From contig JASVEC010000173.1 of assembly GCA_030770535.1 (NCBI GenBank), positions 1-36,586 on the forward strand: a DNA stretch of 36,586 nucleotides. The letters are read 5' to 3'. The DNA comes from Batkoa obscura. Its lineage: Eukaryota; Entomophthoromycota; Entomophthoromycetes; Entomophthorales; Batkoaceae. Position 1 is the stretch's first letter, and every line of letters begins with the position of its first letter. Shown in pieces: positions 13,155-23,919 of this stretch. The notes under the pieces are model-generated. The model was not told the origin of the DNA and ran no database searches. It saw only the letters and a program-made list of their open reading frames with translations. The translations under genes were made by a program, and so were the position numbers.

Positions 13155-13790
13155 TTAAATATTGGCAACTTGCCCTGATGATTGACCAATGTTAGGATTT
13201 ATTGAATTTGGATTACCAATTGAAGCTTCAATCATTTTAATTTCATCTTCTAGTTTAAACGATGGTACCAATGAAGAAAATGAATAATTTGGATATAAAA
13301 ACGAAAACACAACAAATCCAAATCCAAAGAATATAAAGCTCAATAAAGACGCTATCCCATACCATGTAATTGATAGTGTTACAAAGCTAAAGCTGATAAA
13401 GTTAATTAAAATCATATTATATTATATCAGATAATAATAATTACAATATATAAGCTGATAAAATGATATTAGTATATATTATCAATATGTATATATTTAA
13501 TTTACCAAGTCCTCTTCCCATGGGCTTCTTAATGAATCTAAAGTTTCGTTTAAACATAGCTTCAATGCTACCGATTTCGGTAGCTAATAAAAATAAAGAG
13601 AATAATCTTGATTATTAGTTGCATGGATATAAACTAAGACTTTTAATACTTACAAACAATAAATACTTTCGACAATTCCAGTTCTGTCAAAATTTATATA
13701 CAACAAACAATAATGAACTGCATGGGCAAACAGTAATAGTGAAAATAACACATTTATAATAGAAGCAACAACGCAAACAATGGTACTCAT
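13155..13790 (-). CDS. COPI-associated/Tvp15-type four-TM membrane protein, copy A
   Basis: Four exons: 13790-13654, 13606-13506, a 10-nt microexon 13454-13445, and 13392-13155, giving 161 residues in phase. Hydrophobic segments lie at about 5-24, 41-55, 80-95 and 98-115, followed by a polar ~40-residue tail. The segment GRGL-AYIFFSF spans the microexon and matches the GRGLFYIF-type motif I recall from COPI-associated membrane proteins (Pfam COPI_assoc; yeast Tvp15 is a late-Golgi member). The second exon is read from an AG at 13608-13607, because the later TTAG acceptor gives a stop at once. The molecular role of the family is poorly known. A paralog with the same exon layout lies next to it on the upstream side. 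Confidence 0.72.
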
Positions 13791-14099
13791 TAAGAATAAT
13801 TAATCAAAAAACAAAAGTGAAAAAGTATACTATAATATAAAGATTTATATACATGAACTAAAATCAAGTTAGGAACAATAAATTTTATTTAATAGTAGTA
13901 AGTTTTTTTGTTCATCTATTGGGTTTTAATTTTTCCTATTTTAAAGTGCGCTGTCTTCTTTTTTTATTATGATTTCTATCTTTAGTTAAAAAATCCTTGG
14001 CAAGAATATGCCAAGAAATAATAATCATGAAAAATATCTGTCTATATATTTTCAAAAAGTAATTTAAACGACTGTTCTTATAAATGGAATAATAGTAGT
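13791..14099. other. Spacer between the tandem membrane-protein paralogs
   Basis: AT-rich; it must hold the promoter of copy A and the 3' end of copy B. Nothing more specific is visible. Confidence 0.4.
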
Positions 14100-14747
14100 T
14101 TATTTATTAAGCTGGAGATTAGCTAGGAACTGTAATAACTTCAGGCGCTGTGGGGTTATAGTACTGACTGGGTTATCATCGCCCGTATAATCGGATATAT
14201 TACTAGTTAAAGATGGTATAATAGGATAATAAGTGGAGTCTGGTATTAAAAAATGAATAAAAATAGATAAAGCCCCGAACATAATTAATAATATCAAACT
14301 CAGGATACCATACCATGTAGTAGTAAGAGTTATCAAACTAAAGCTAAAAATGAGTTAATATATGAGTACTTATATGCTGAAGACTTAATGAATTACAATA
14401 AATAAGCTATATAAAAAATGAGTTAATAAGTTACAAATCAAATCCAATGTATTCTTACTTAATCCTCTGCTAATGGAAACTTCATAAATTGAAAATAAAC
14501 AACATAAATATTCTGGATACTTTCGACTTCAAATCCAATTAAGAATGCTGAAAATATACTAACAAATTAGAGACATAACATTAATACATAGCAATGAGTA
14601 AAATTCTTACAGGCAATAAATGCCTTGTATTACACCAATAGCATTGAAACCATTGTAGTTAATCCAATAATTAAAGGCGTGGGAAATTAGTATAATAGAA
14701 CAAAATAAATTGACTGCTGAGGTTATAAAGTAAAACTTTGTAGTCAT
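14100..14747 (-). pseudogene. COPI-associated/Tvp15-type membrane protein, copy B (apparent frameshift)
   Basis: It has the same layout as copy A: exons 14747-14611 (137 nt, same length), 14558-14459 (100 nt against 101), a 10-nt microexon 14406-14397, and 14343-14100. The protein reads MTTKFYFITSAVNLF at the start, FEVESIQNIYVVYFQFMKFP in the middle, then SRGL-TYLF-FSLITL across the microexon and TWYGILSL. Exon 2 is one base short of copy A between the codons for FMKFP and SRGL, which breaks the frame. Everything else, including splice signals, is intact. It is therefore a very young pseudogene, a strain-specific null allele, or a one-base sequence error. Protein similarity to copy A is moderate, so the duplication itself is old. 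Confidence 0.65.
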
Positions 14748-15269
14748 AGTTAAGCAAAAGGCTGTAATTAAAATATCAAAAATAATTGTCTTATGTATTT
14801 TATTTATAATCTATAATATATGTTTTTTCTAACCAAAGGTATTTTAAAGCTCATTTAATAAGACTACTTGGCAATCCAAACTCTGTATGCCAAGATGAAT
14901 AAAAGGATTTCATAGTTTTTTATCATAGAAATTCCCACAAAATTATGATAGGAAGCGGGAAAATAACAGCAAAGGTGTTTATATAAAAAAATTATAAATT
15001 ATAATAAGCTAATGTGAGATAAAGTAAAAATTCACATCAATAGTTGTCATGAAATAAGTTTTATGATTATTATTATATGTCTTATAAATTATGGTATGAA
15101 AGTTTCTTTAATGAAGTCAATTATAAACATTTATAGTTGTTAATTCTTTATGATAAAAGCCGAGAAAAGATATTTGCCAATAAATGAATATTGCGAAAAA
15201 TCAACTTAGATGGACTGATGGTAAAAGCAAGAAATACACTAGAAAATAGTTGCATAAATTCGTTTTTAA

Positions 15270-15373
15270 CGTGAAAGTGTTTTTTTGGTTTTATCACTTT
15301 TTTCTTTTTTAAGCAGTATTTGAGTGGAAAGGCTATCAGCAAAATTCTCTAAAAAAGTACACCCTTACATAGT
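15270..15373 (+). mobile_element. MITE copy 8
   Basis: The body TTTTTTAAGCAGTATTTGAG and the right end TACACCCTTACATA identify it. Both ends are diverged. A 64-codon ORF through it is not a gene. Confidence 0.65.
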
Positions 15374-15907
15374 AAAAGTTAAATACCTAATTACCGTCTA
15401 AACTTTCTGCAGCTAATATTATAAATAAATATTTTATAATATTAAGTCATAAAGATTAGTAATATTGGATAAAAATATAAAAATATATTTAGTTTTTTAA
15501 ATAAATATTAAAAACCTAAGTAAAATATACCCCCATATATATAATTATCTTGACTTGAATTATGTTTATATACGTGTTTTTTTAGAACACATTATTTAAG
15601 CTTTTAATATAATATTTTTTATTAAAATTTTTATAAGATATTAAAATCTAGATAATAATAGCTTTAGCTTATGTTTTTATTATCATATTTTTACAACTAT
15701 TAAAAATTCGAAATTAGTAAAAAACAGGTTTAATCATATTGAAAAATGTTTTATACTGTAAAAGTAAGTTTTTTTAATATTATAGAGTTTTTATTTTATA
15801 TTTATCACATTTTAATCATTAAAAAATAAAATTTATTATATTAAATAAATTGTTGATTTTAATAAAATTAAATTTTTATATTTAAGCTAATTATAATCTA
15901 ATAAAAA

Positions 15908-16013
15908 TATATGAGAATGTATTTTTTCGTTTATGAATTTTACTAAGAATTTTTCCACTCAAATAGCGCTTAAAAAATGGAAAAGTAATGGAATCAAAAA
16001 AACATCCCCATAT
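15908..16013 (-). mobile_element. MITE copy 9
   Basis: Well-preserved copy: TATATGAGAATGTA at one end and ACATCCCCATAT at the other, with AATAGCGCTTAAAAAATGG in the centre. TA is present at both borders. Confidence 0.8.
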
Positions 16014-17449
16014 TAATTATTTATTATAAATATTAAAATTTTATAAAAAGTCAAAATTTAAAGTTATATTAATTTATTTTTAAAGTTGTATATATTATAA
16101 AAAAGTATATAACTAAAGGTTTCTTATTTTATTTTGTTTTATTCTGCTTATAAAAATTTATATTAAAATGAATTTATTTTTTTAAATTATAAAGTTTTAA
16201 TATTTAATATTATAATAATAATAAAACTATAGCTTAAAATTATAGCAAATAAAATATATTTTGTATATTTATTTGTACTTAATTCTTAAAACATTGAGTT
16301 TTATCTTTAAAAAGTATAGTATTATAAAATTTGACTTTTTTGAAATTAAGCATAAAATGATTTAAAACTAATCAAAGTCTAGCTAAGTTTCAAATTTAAA
16401 TTAAAAAAATAACTTTTAATAATACTCAAAATAAATTCTTTATAAACTGCTTTAAAACAATATTTAAAGGCTATTTTTTAGCCCTTTTATTAGCTAAAAA
16501 CAAAATTATATAGATAATTTTTTAAACTAAAGGCATATACTTTATTAATATAGAGTTTTAAATAGTTACAAAAGTTAGTCTTTGATAACTAGCATTAAAG
16601 AGCAGTTTTTGCTTAACTAATTTGCTATAATTTAAAAAGTTTTACTTTATGTAGCTAAGATAGGTTTAAATAAAAATAGGATAAAATAAGCTACATGCTA
16701 TATAAAACAAATAAAATAAAAAATATTGTTATGGAATTTATATGAAATTTATATGAAATACTGTAAAACTTAGCAACTTTATTAAAAGTACAATCTCAAG
16801 AAACAATTTAACTAGAAAGCCTTAAATTATTGTATTAAAAACTTCATTTTATGTTCCAATTGAGTGGCTGTATATATGGAACATAACAACGATTGTAATT
16901 TGTTATTGTAATTGCTAAACATAGATGTTAAAATAAGGAAATAATGTTTCTTTTGCAATTAAGTGGTAGAAATTCTCATAGTAAATCAAAACAAAAAACT
17001 TTGAATTAGTTGTACTATATAAATCTAATTAATTACAAAGCTGATAGAACAATATTTCACATAATATAGCAAAGCATTTAAATATTATTATTTATAATTT
17101 TTAAAATAAAAAATAAAAAATAAAAATAAAAGAATTGTTTTGAGTTACTAAGCTATGAATATTATAAATTTAAATAAAAATGTTGTTTATTTATTATCCC
17201 ATTATACTTTTACTTTTTATAATTCTTTAAAACTATCTGATTAAGCTAAATTTTAAAAATAAGTGGGTGAAAAAACATTTTTATTTTTCTTTACATAAGC
17301 AGTGATTTATAAATTAAACCACTGTTGAAAATTAAGTAAAACTTTTTATAATATTCACTTGTATTTATGATATTTAATAGTTTATTAATAAAGTTAATAA
17401 AATAAATAGTAGTTATTATTTTTTTAAAACTTTAGATTTTTTGTTAAAA

Positions 17450-17930
17450 GTAGGTTCATAAGTAGTAGGATATCACTTCTTCAGCTCTATGATCAACATA
17501 GAAATCACTCAAGTTGCTATGTTCTCAAGTTCAAACATAATTAATCCCAAGCCGTTTATTTTAATTTACTATGAAAATTTCTACTACGTAATTCCGAAAG
17601 ACGTTATCTCCCTGTTTTGATATGCATACTTGTTAGGGTATAAAGTAGATTTTATAACATAACAACCTGCGGCTTTTTAATTAAATTACTTCGTGATATC
17701 ATACCTTTAATAAAGCCATTAAATCTTTCTGATAATATTTTACGCAGATTCCAGAGTAGTATTGTCTATTGTATTTGTCTTACATAGTCTGTAACCTATT
17801 AAGTGCTATTCTTCATAACTCAAGTCTATCTTAGCCGCATAAACTAAGACCTTTCGACTTATAGTGTAGTCAACCCAGCAATAGCTGTTCTTGACTCCAA
17901 TCACTGAGTACCAGACTTCACAGCTTTTTT
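17450..17930 (-). other. Possible decayed transposase remnant
   Basis: This island is richer in G+C than its surroundings. On the minus strand, about 17922-17790, one frame stays open for roughly 43 codons and reads CEVWYSVIGVKNSYCWVDYT, then ISRKVLVYAAKID. The spacing W-x3-(V/I)G-x-K-x4-W with a following SRK is reminiscent of the catalytic-core opening of IS1-like DDE transposases. The frame then breaks and I cannot extend it. This is a weak resemblance made from memory. Confidence 0.25.
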
Positions 17931-18060
17931 ATTATGTTATATTGCTATATTAAAACTTTGATTAGTTTTTTAATATAGAAACTATTTTTATAAAATTATG
18001 TACTTTGAATTAACTAAATTAAACAAAAGTTTTTGGTAATACATTAAGATTTTTTTATAT

Positions 18061-18166
18061 AAATGGGGATGCATGTCTTTGCTTAATAATTTTACTAACA
18101 ATTTTTCCGCTCAAATAATGCTTAAAAAATGGAAAAAGTTAGGGAACCAAAAAAAACAGCCTCAAG
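18061..18166 (-). mobile_element. MITE copy 10
   Basis: Left border ATGGGGATGCATG is good. The body TTACTAACAATTTTTCCGCT is intact, and the right end is degraded to CAGCCTCAAGT. Confidence 0.7.
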
Positions 18167-20107
18167 TAATAGTCAAATTTGAATTTTATATAAATAATTC
18201 TAAAGATTTTTATATCTTTTGCTAAAAAGTGTGATAAGCATGTACTAAATTTTAAATAGTATCAGCATTAAAATTACATTGTACAGTATCTTAACCTATT
18301 ATACTTTATTGAGAAAAAGGTCAAACTGATTAAAAGTATTTTTTAACAATTGCTCAAAATTTTATAGCGAAGTTATGACCTTAACTATAATTGTTTTGCT
18401 TACCAAGGTAAGTTAAAAAATCTAAAAATGATGAAGACAAAAAGATACTGGAGGTCTAGTTTTTTGTAAATAGAATCTACAAAAATGTGATATACTCCTT
18501 GAAAAGTTTTAAAATAGTTAGATTAGCAGCTTTTATAAGTCAATTACAAATGCAAGGAAGAGTTTTTAATCATTAAAATTTAAAAAAATTCAACAATATT
18601 ACTAAAATATTAAAATAATAATGAGAAACTGTTCTATTTGATTCAAATAAAATACCATTAACTATTCAGATTTCAGTTTTTTTAAATCGTATTATTTATA
18701 AATTTATAGGAATGCTTTAATAAAAATAAAATATTAAGAGTTGAATTAGACTTTTAGTTAAAATGTTTTTTTAAAATAAACAAACTAAGAAGCTATTTTA
18801 AAAAACTCGTATATACAAAAATAGATATAGTTTTTAAACATACTTTTTATTTTCTTTAGCTTTTTTTTGACTTTCCTTGAACTTTTTGGCCTCCCCTCGT
18901 ATATTGCAATTTTTCAACTTTGTTTTTATTTCAATCATTCAAATCTTTACTACAAATTACTTACTTTTTCTTGAAATAAGTGTTGTGTAAAAATACTGTA
19001 AGCTGTTGCTTACCAGAATCTTTTTAGTAAAAGCTTTAAAGGATGTTTGGGAAGTGTTAAGACAAAATAAAAACATAGCTAATATGATATTTGATAGACT
19101 ATAAGCTTTGGGGTTTAAGGTGACCAAATCCCTATATTATTATAGGAGTGATAGAAAACTTTAGTTGATTAAATTTTTAGAAATTTATATCAAATAAAGT
19201 ATCCACAAGAAGTGACAAAATTAGTTACGCACATTGGTTCTTTTTTTAAAACAGAATTTGATTCAATAAAATCCCCGAATTTCAGATAAAAACCTTACTT
19301 TCAAAATAATTTTTCATTTTAAAATTGATATTGCCCTAATTGTCTTCTAGAAATATGATGCTTATATCACATTAAATATAAGTATAAAATATAGCTAACT
19401 AAGATTAAGTATTTTGCAAATCAAATTCTTAATCAAATATTTTATATTTAAATCTCCATAACATTAAACTGCAAAATTATGAACAAAAAAATTGAAAATG
19501 ACTTGATGAAATAAAACGATCTTTTCAGTGATACTGAAATTATGTACATTATACCCCATCTTTGGATATACCTCGAGGAACTAGATGCTTTCATAAATAA
19601 GCCATAGTAAGAATTTCTTAGGTTATTAATTTACATAGCAAAGAACATTCGATGATACAATAATAATTAAATTACTCTCACTCCGATCAAACTCCAGCCT
19701 TCAATTCTCACTTTAAGCAAAAAATCCCCTTGATTGACTCACTATAAGCTTCATCAATGAAAACAGTATTGTAGTTAAATATTACTCATCAAAAAATTAC
19801 CCATATTAACCCCACATTATATAACTTAAAAAGTAGTTATGGAATATTCTGCATTAAAACTCAACATTAATCAGAATTCTAATTTTCATTTCAATGATAA
19901 ATAATGTAAGTTCAATTAGCACTGGTAAGGTGAGACATGAATGATATTTAAGTGCTAGAATTATCTCTAAAGATATTAAAAAATTCAATTCTTCATTTTA
20001 AATTCCTTAGAAGTACAGTTCAAAAATATATATTGTTTAATTTGATTGACTATATACACCACTTATCTTGATTTACTATTTGTATTATACTATAATTTAT
20101 TCAAAAA

Positions 20108-23100
20108 ATGAAGGAAGAAGCTAAACAAGTTGAGATTCTGGAACATTTACTCCCACTTGAAGATGTATGTAAAAAATTTGAGACCTCCGTTAATCCTTCT
20201 AAGCCAGCTGAAAGCCAAGGTTTATCATTAGAAAAAATTGAAAAGGCTAAAGAGATATACGGTCCAAACACATTAAGTCCAGCTAAAAGAAAGCACCCGA
20301 TTGTTCGCTTTCTCGAATGTTTGTTAAATCTTTTTAATGTGCTCTTAATCCTAGCCGGTTTGATGACATTCATCATCTTTGCTATTGATCCTATCAATAA
20401 TTTTTCTTCTTCTTATGTGGGTGCTATATTAGTTGGAGTATCTATTCTTAATGCAATTATTGAGTTTATTCAATTGCAAAAATCGGCAAATGCTTTAGAA
20501 TCTTTTCTTAATATGATTCCTCAACAATGCCGTGCAGTACGCGGTGGATCATTAATACAAATTCCTGGAGCTGATTTAGTCCCAGGTGATATTGTATTTG
20601 TTCGTATGGGTGATAAAACCCCTGCTGATTTATATCTATTTAATGTTTCCGAAATGAAAGTAGACAACTCTTCACTTACTGGAGAATCAGAACCACAGTC
20701 ACGTACTGTTGATAACGATATGAAAAACCCACTTGAAGCACATAATATTGGTTTTAACGGAACCCTAGTTGTTGCTGGTGAAGGTTATGGTATTGTAATT
20801 AAAACTGGTGATTCTACTGTGTTAGGTCAAATTGCTGGTTTAACAACAAATGAAAAGAAGAACCCTTCCCCACTTTCAGTAGAGATTAGTATTTATGTTA
20901 AGCTAGTTGCCTCAGTAGCTTTTTTGACTGGGCTTATTTTCTTCCTATTAGGACTCACCAGTGGTATGGCTTTAAAAGATTGTTTGACTTTTGGAGTAGG
21001 CGTTTTTTGTGGTTGGGTACCAGAAGGTCTTCCAGCTACTTTAACTATGTTGCTTACTTTTGCTGCTAAGCGTATGGCTAAACAAAACGTTTTGGTAAAG
21101 GACCTCCAAGGTGTTGAAACTTTGGGAGCAATTACTCTCCTTGCCACTGATAAAACAGGAACCCTCACTCGTAACCAAATGACTGTTACCAGCGTGTGGT
21201 CATCTAACAAGCTTTATTCTTCATTGAGAAATTTAGGAAATGCTGACAATCCTGTTCAAATCGCTTCTCCTGGAATGGAAGAAATTTTATTAAACTGTTC
21301 ATTAAATTCCAGAGCTAAATTTGACCGTACTGATATACCGGTTGATAAAAGGGAAATTATTGGTGATGCTACCGAAGCTGGTCTTATTCGATTTGCTGCT
21401 CAAAGCCAAAACGATTTTGATGAGCTCCAAACTAAATGCCCTCGTGTTTTTGACATTCCATTCAATTCGGATAACAAATGGGCAATGACTATTAGTCAAA
21501 TTCCTCATGCTAATGGCGATCTTACCCTTTACTTAAAAGGTGCTCCAGAAAGAGTGTTACGCCTTTGTACAACTATTTTAATGGAAGGGCAAATTATTCC
21601 ACTCAATGAAGAGCATAAAGCGCAGTTCCAAGAAATTTATGAGCTTATGGCTGGTAAAGGACATCGTGTACTTGCATTTGCTCAACTTTTATTACCAAGA
21701 GATCAGTTCCCTAAAGATTTTGTATTCGATAAGAAGCTTAACAATTACCCAACAACTGGTTTAACCTTTGTTGGTCTCACTTCATTAGAGGATCCTCCAA
21801 AGCATGGTGTACGTGAAGCTATTGGTATGTGCAGAACAGCAGGCATTCGCGTAATGATGGTAACTGGTGATCATCCACTCACTGCTGAAGCCATTGGTCG
21901 TAAAATTAATTTGATGCTTTCTGATACTAAACAAATGGTCGCCAAAAAAACCGGACGTACAATCGAATCTATTGGTGAAGATGAATATGATGCTATTGTC
22001 ATACATGGTGAACAAATTGACGCGTTAAATGACCAAGAATGGGACAATATCTTTTCTAAAGATGAAATTATATTTGCTCGTACTTCACCACGTCATAAGC
22101 TTGAAATTGTTAAACGTGCTCAATCTATGGGACATATTGTAGGTGTCACTGGTGATGGTGTTAATGATTCCCCAGCTTTAAAGAAAGCAGATCTTGGTAT
22201 TGCAATGAATGAATCTGGTTCGGATGTGTCTAAAGAAGCCGCTTCAATGATTTTACTTGATGATAATTTTGCCTCGACTATTCGTGGTATCGAAGAAGGT
22301 CGTCTTATCTTTGCAAATCTAAAAAAAAGTATAAGATATACAGTAACTCATACAATGCCAGAGGTTATTCCACAGCTTCTTTATATTGCTGTTCCTATCC
22401 CATTACTCTTGACTTCGCTTCAGATTATTTCTCTTGATCTTGGTTATGAACTTTGCTTAGCTTTATCATTTGCTTGGGATAAACCAGAGACAAAGACAGG
22501 GCTTATGAGGCTTGCACCACGTAAACCAGTAACTAAAGAGTCAGTAGAAAGATTCCGCAGAGTAAAATCGCGTGAGATTAAGCTTGAAAGAGATCCAGAA
22601 ACCGGGGAAGAAATTCAGGTATCAAGTTTCAAAAGGATCGTTCATAGCATTTCAAGGCTATATACATTAACTTATTGGAAAGAGCTATTTGAAAAAACCG
22701 AGAATGAGATTATTGTTGATGTCGAATTAATATCTTGGGCTTTCTTTGAAGCTGGTATAATTGAAGTTACTGGTGCTGCTGTATGCTCTTTCTTTTTACT
22801 AAGTTATCGTGGAATTAATTTTTACGATTCTATTGAATTGCAAAAAACCTTTGCCTTTTCGGATCTACCAGATCGTGATACTATATTTTCAGTAAGTAAC
22901 GGGCAGCAATTCAAACGAAGCGAATTGTTAGAAATATTAGCCCAATTCGAGACTGTGTATACCTTTTCAGTAGTCATTATCCAAGCCTTTAATATGTTCT
23001 GCTGTAAATCTAAAATCACTTATCCATTTGGAAAACATATTTTTACTAACTATCGTAATTTTGTCGGTCTCTTAATTGGTTTTGTATTAATGGGCTTCCT

Positions 23101-23320
23101 TGTTTATTGTCCTGGGGTCAATACAGTATTTAACCTTTCACCAAATGTACCCCTTGTCTTTCTTGTTGGTCCGATTCTCACTGGTTCTGTCCTGTTGCTT
23201 TACTCTAGCTTGAGATTCTTCCTCACTCAACGTTTTAGACCTATCAAGTTTAATCCTACAATCCAAGGTTTGCTAATGCATCCTACTGTACGTACCATAA
23301 TCCCTGATTCTAAACCTTAA
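20108..23320 (+). CDS. Na,K-ATPase-like (type IIC) P-type ATPase
   Basis: A single exon encodes 1070 residues. P-type motifs in order: TGES 191-194 (actuator), PEGLP 305-309 in TM4, DKTGT with phospho-acceptor D348, KGAPE 478-482 (nucleotide binding), TGDHPLTA at about 587 and TGDGVND 681-687. The run KDLQGVETLGAITLLATDKT and the TM5-TM6 layout place it with type IIC Na,K/H,K-ATPase alpha subunits, which export Na+ or H+ in exchange for K+ at the plasma membrane. Cation-site residues differ from animal pumps: H748 and T749 sit where Na,K-ATPase has Ser775 and Asn776, and D777/E781 where it has Asp804/Asp808; E306 and E752 are kept. About 55 extra charged residues lie between TM6 and TM7 (about 815-870). 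No beta-subunit gene is nearby. Codon choice (GGT, GCT, CGT) and higher G+C suggest strong expression. Confidence 0.93.
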   Translation: MKEEAKQVEILEHLLPLEDVCKKFETSVNPSKPAESQGLSLEKIEKAKEIYGPNTLSPAKRKHPIVRFLECLLNLFNVLLILAGLMTFIIFAIDPINNFSSSYVGAILVGVSILNAIIEFIQLQKSANALESFLNMIPQQCRAVRGGSLIQIPGADLVPGDIVFVRMGDKTPADLYLFNVSEMKVDNSSLTGESEPQSRTVDNDMKNPLEAHNIGFNGTLVVAGEGYGIVIKTGDSTVLGQIAGLTTNEKKNPSPLSVEISIYVKLVASVAFLTGLIFFLLGLTSGMALKDCLTFGVGVFCGWVPEGLPATLTMLLTFAAKRMAKQNVLVKDLQGVETLGAITLLATDKTGTLTRNQMTVTSVWSSNKLYSSLRNLGNADNPVQIASPGMEEILLNCSLNSRAKFDRTDIPVDKREIIGDATEAGLIRFAAQSQNDFDELQTKCPRVFDIPFNSDNKWAMTISQIPHANGDLTLYLKGAPERVLRLCTTILMEGQIIPLNEEHKAQFQEIYELMAGKGHRVLAFAQLLLPRDQFPKDFVFDKKLNNYPTTGLTFVGLTSLEDPPKHGVREAIGMCRTAGIRVMMVTGDHPLTAEAIGRKINLMLSDTKQMVAKKTGRTIESIGEDEYDAIVIHGEQIDALNDQEWDNIFSKDEIIFARTSPRHKLEIVKRAQSMGHIVGVTGDGVNDSPALKKADLGIAMNESGSDVSKEAASMILLDDNFASTIRGIEEGRLIFANLKKSIRYTVTHTMPEVIPQLLYIAVPIPLLLTSLQIISLDLGYELCLALSFAWDKPETKTGLMRLAPRKPVTKESVERFRRVKSREIKLERDPETGEEIQVSSFKRIVHSISRLYTLTYWKELFEKTENEIIVDVELISWAFFEAGIIEVTGAAVCSFFLLSYRGINFYDSIELQKTFAFSDLPDRDTIFSVSNGQQFKRSELLEILAQFETVYTFSVVIIQAFNMFCCKSKITYPFGKHIFTNYRNFVGLLIGFVLMGFLVYCPGVNTVFNLSPNVPLVFLVGPILTGSVLLLYSSLRFFLTQRFRPIKFNPTIQGLLMHPTVRTIIPDSKP

Positions 23321-23442
23321 CTACCTCCACCAAAGTTTTATATTAATAGTTAATAAAATTAATTGTCTTTTATTTTTTAAACTATATACTTTAATATATA
23401 ATAACGTTTTTTATTTTACTATCCTCCTAATAATTTTTAATT

Positions 23443-23539
23443 CATGAGGATGTATTTTTATGTTTGAGAATTTTACTAACAGTTTTTCAGCTCAAATAGT
23501 ACTTAAAAATGGAAGTGATGAATCTAAAAAAAACATATG
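23443..23539 (-). mobile_element. MITE copy 11 (left half of a head-to-head dimer)
   Basis: It begins CATGAGGATGTATTTTTATG and ends in AAAAAAACATATG, where the outer CCCC of the terminal repeat is missing. It shares CATATG with copy 12, the same arrangement as copies 3 and 4. Confidence 0.75.
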
Positions 23540-23641
23540 GGAGTGTTTTTTTTGACTTCATTATTTTTTCCATTTTTTAAGCGCTATTTAAGTGGAAAAT
23601 TTGTTAGTAAAATTCTTAAACATAAAAATACATCCCCATAT
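23534..23641 (+). mobile_element. MITE copy 12, GGGAGTG subfamily
   Basis: It differs from copy 4 at only three positions that I can count over 108 bp, and has the same CATATGGGAGTG left end and ACATCCCCATAT right end. Confidence 0.85.
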
Positions 23642-23710
23642 CCTTATATTGGTTGAAAATAGTAAAAGACATTTCAATATACAGAATTCCAGATACTATA
23701 GTAAAAATAG

Positions 23711-23817
23711 CATATGGGGATGTTTTTTTTGATTTGATTATTTTTCCATTTTTTAAGCGCTATTTGAGTAGAAAGGTTGTTAGTAAATTCTTGAATACGA
23801 AAATACATCCCCATATG
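23711..23817 (+). mobile_element. MITE copy 13, complete
   Basis: Cleanest ends in the window: CATATGGGGATG on the left and CATCCCCATATG on the right. It is joined head-to-tail to copy 14 through a shared CATATG. Confidence 0.85.
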
Positions 23818-23919
23818 GTGATGTTTTTTTGGTTTTGTTACTTTTCCACTTTTTTTAAGCACTGTCTGAGTATAAAGATTGTTAGTAAAATTCTTAAACA
23901 AAAAAATACATCCTCATAT
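23812..23919 (+). mobile_element. MITE copy 14
   Basis: It starts in the CATATG that closes copy 13 and ends ACATCCTCATAT. The centre (AAGCACTGTCTGAG) is more diverged than in copy 13. Confidence 0.8.

Larger units (their letters stand above)
14748..20107. other. 5.4-kb gene desert
   Basis: Extremely AT-rich and without a supportable gene. It contains three MITE copies (listed separately), a possible relic of another MITE right end at about 15508-15540, and one less AT-rich island at 17450-17930. The rest shows only A/T tracts and short imperfect repeats. The last ~100 bases should hold the promoter of the ATPase gene. Confidence 0.5.

Noticed and set aside
15148-15342. 64-codon minus-strand ORF with Lys/Phe-rich peptide
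   Set aside because: Half of it is MITE copy 8 and the rest is AT-rich spacer; no splice context or similarity.
20101-23019. Several minus-strand ORFs of 65-105 codons across the ATPase gene
   Set aside because: They lie entirely opposite a strongly conserved coding exon, have no family features and start without context; they are shadows of the sense codons.
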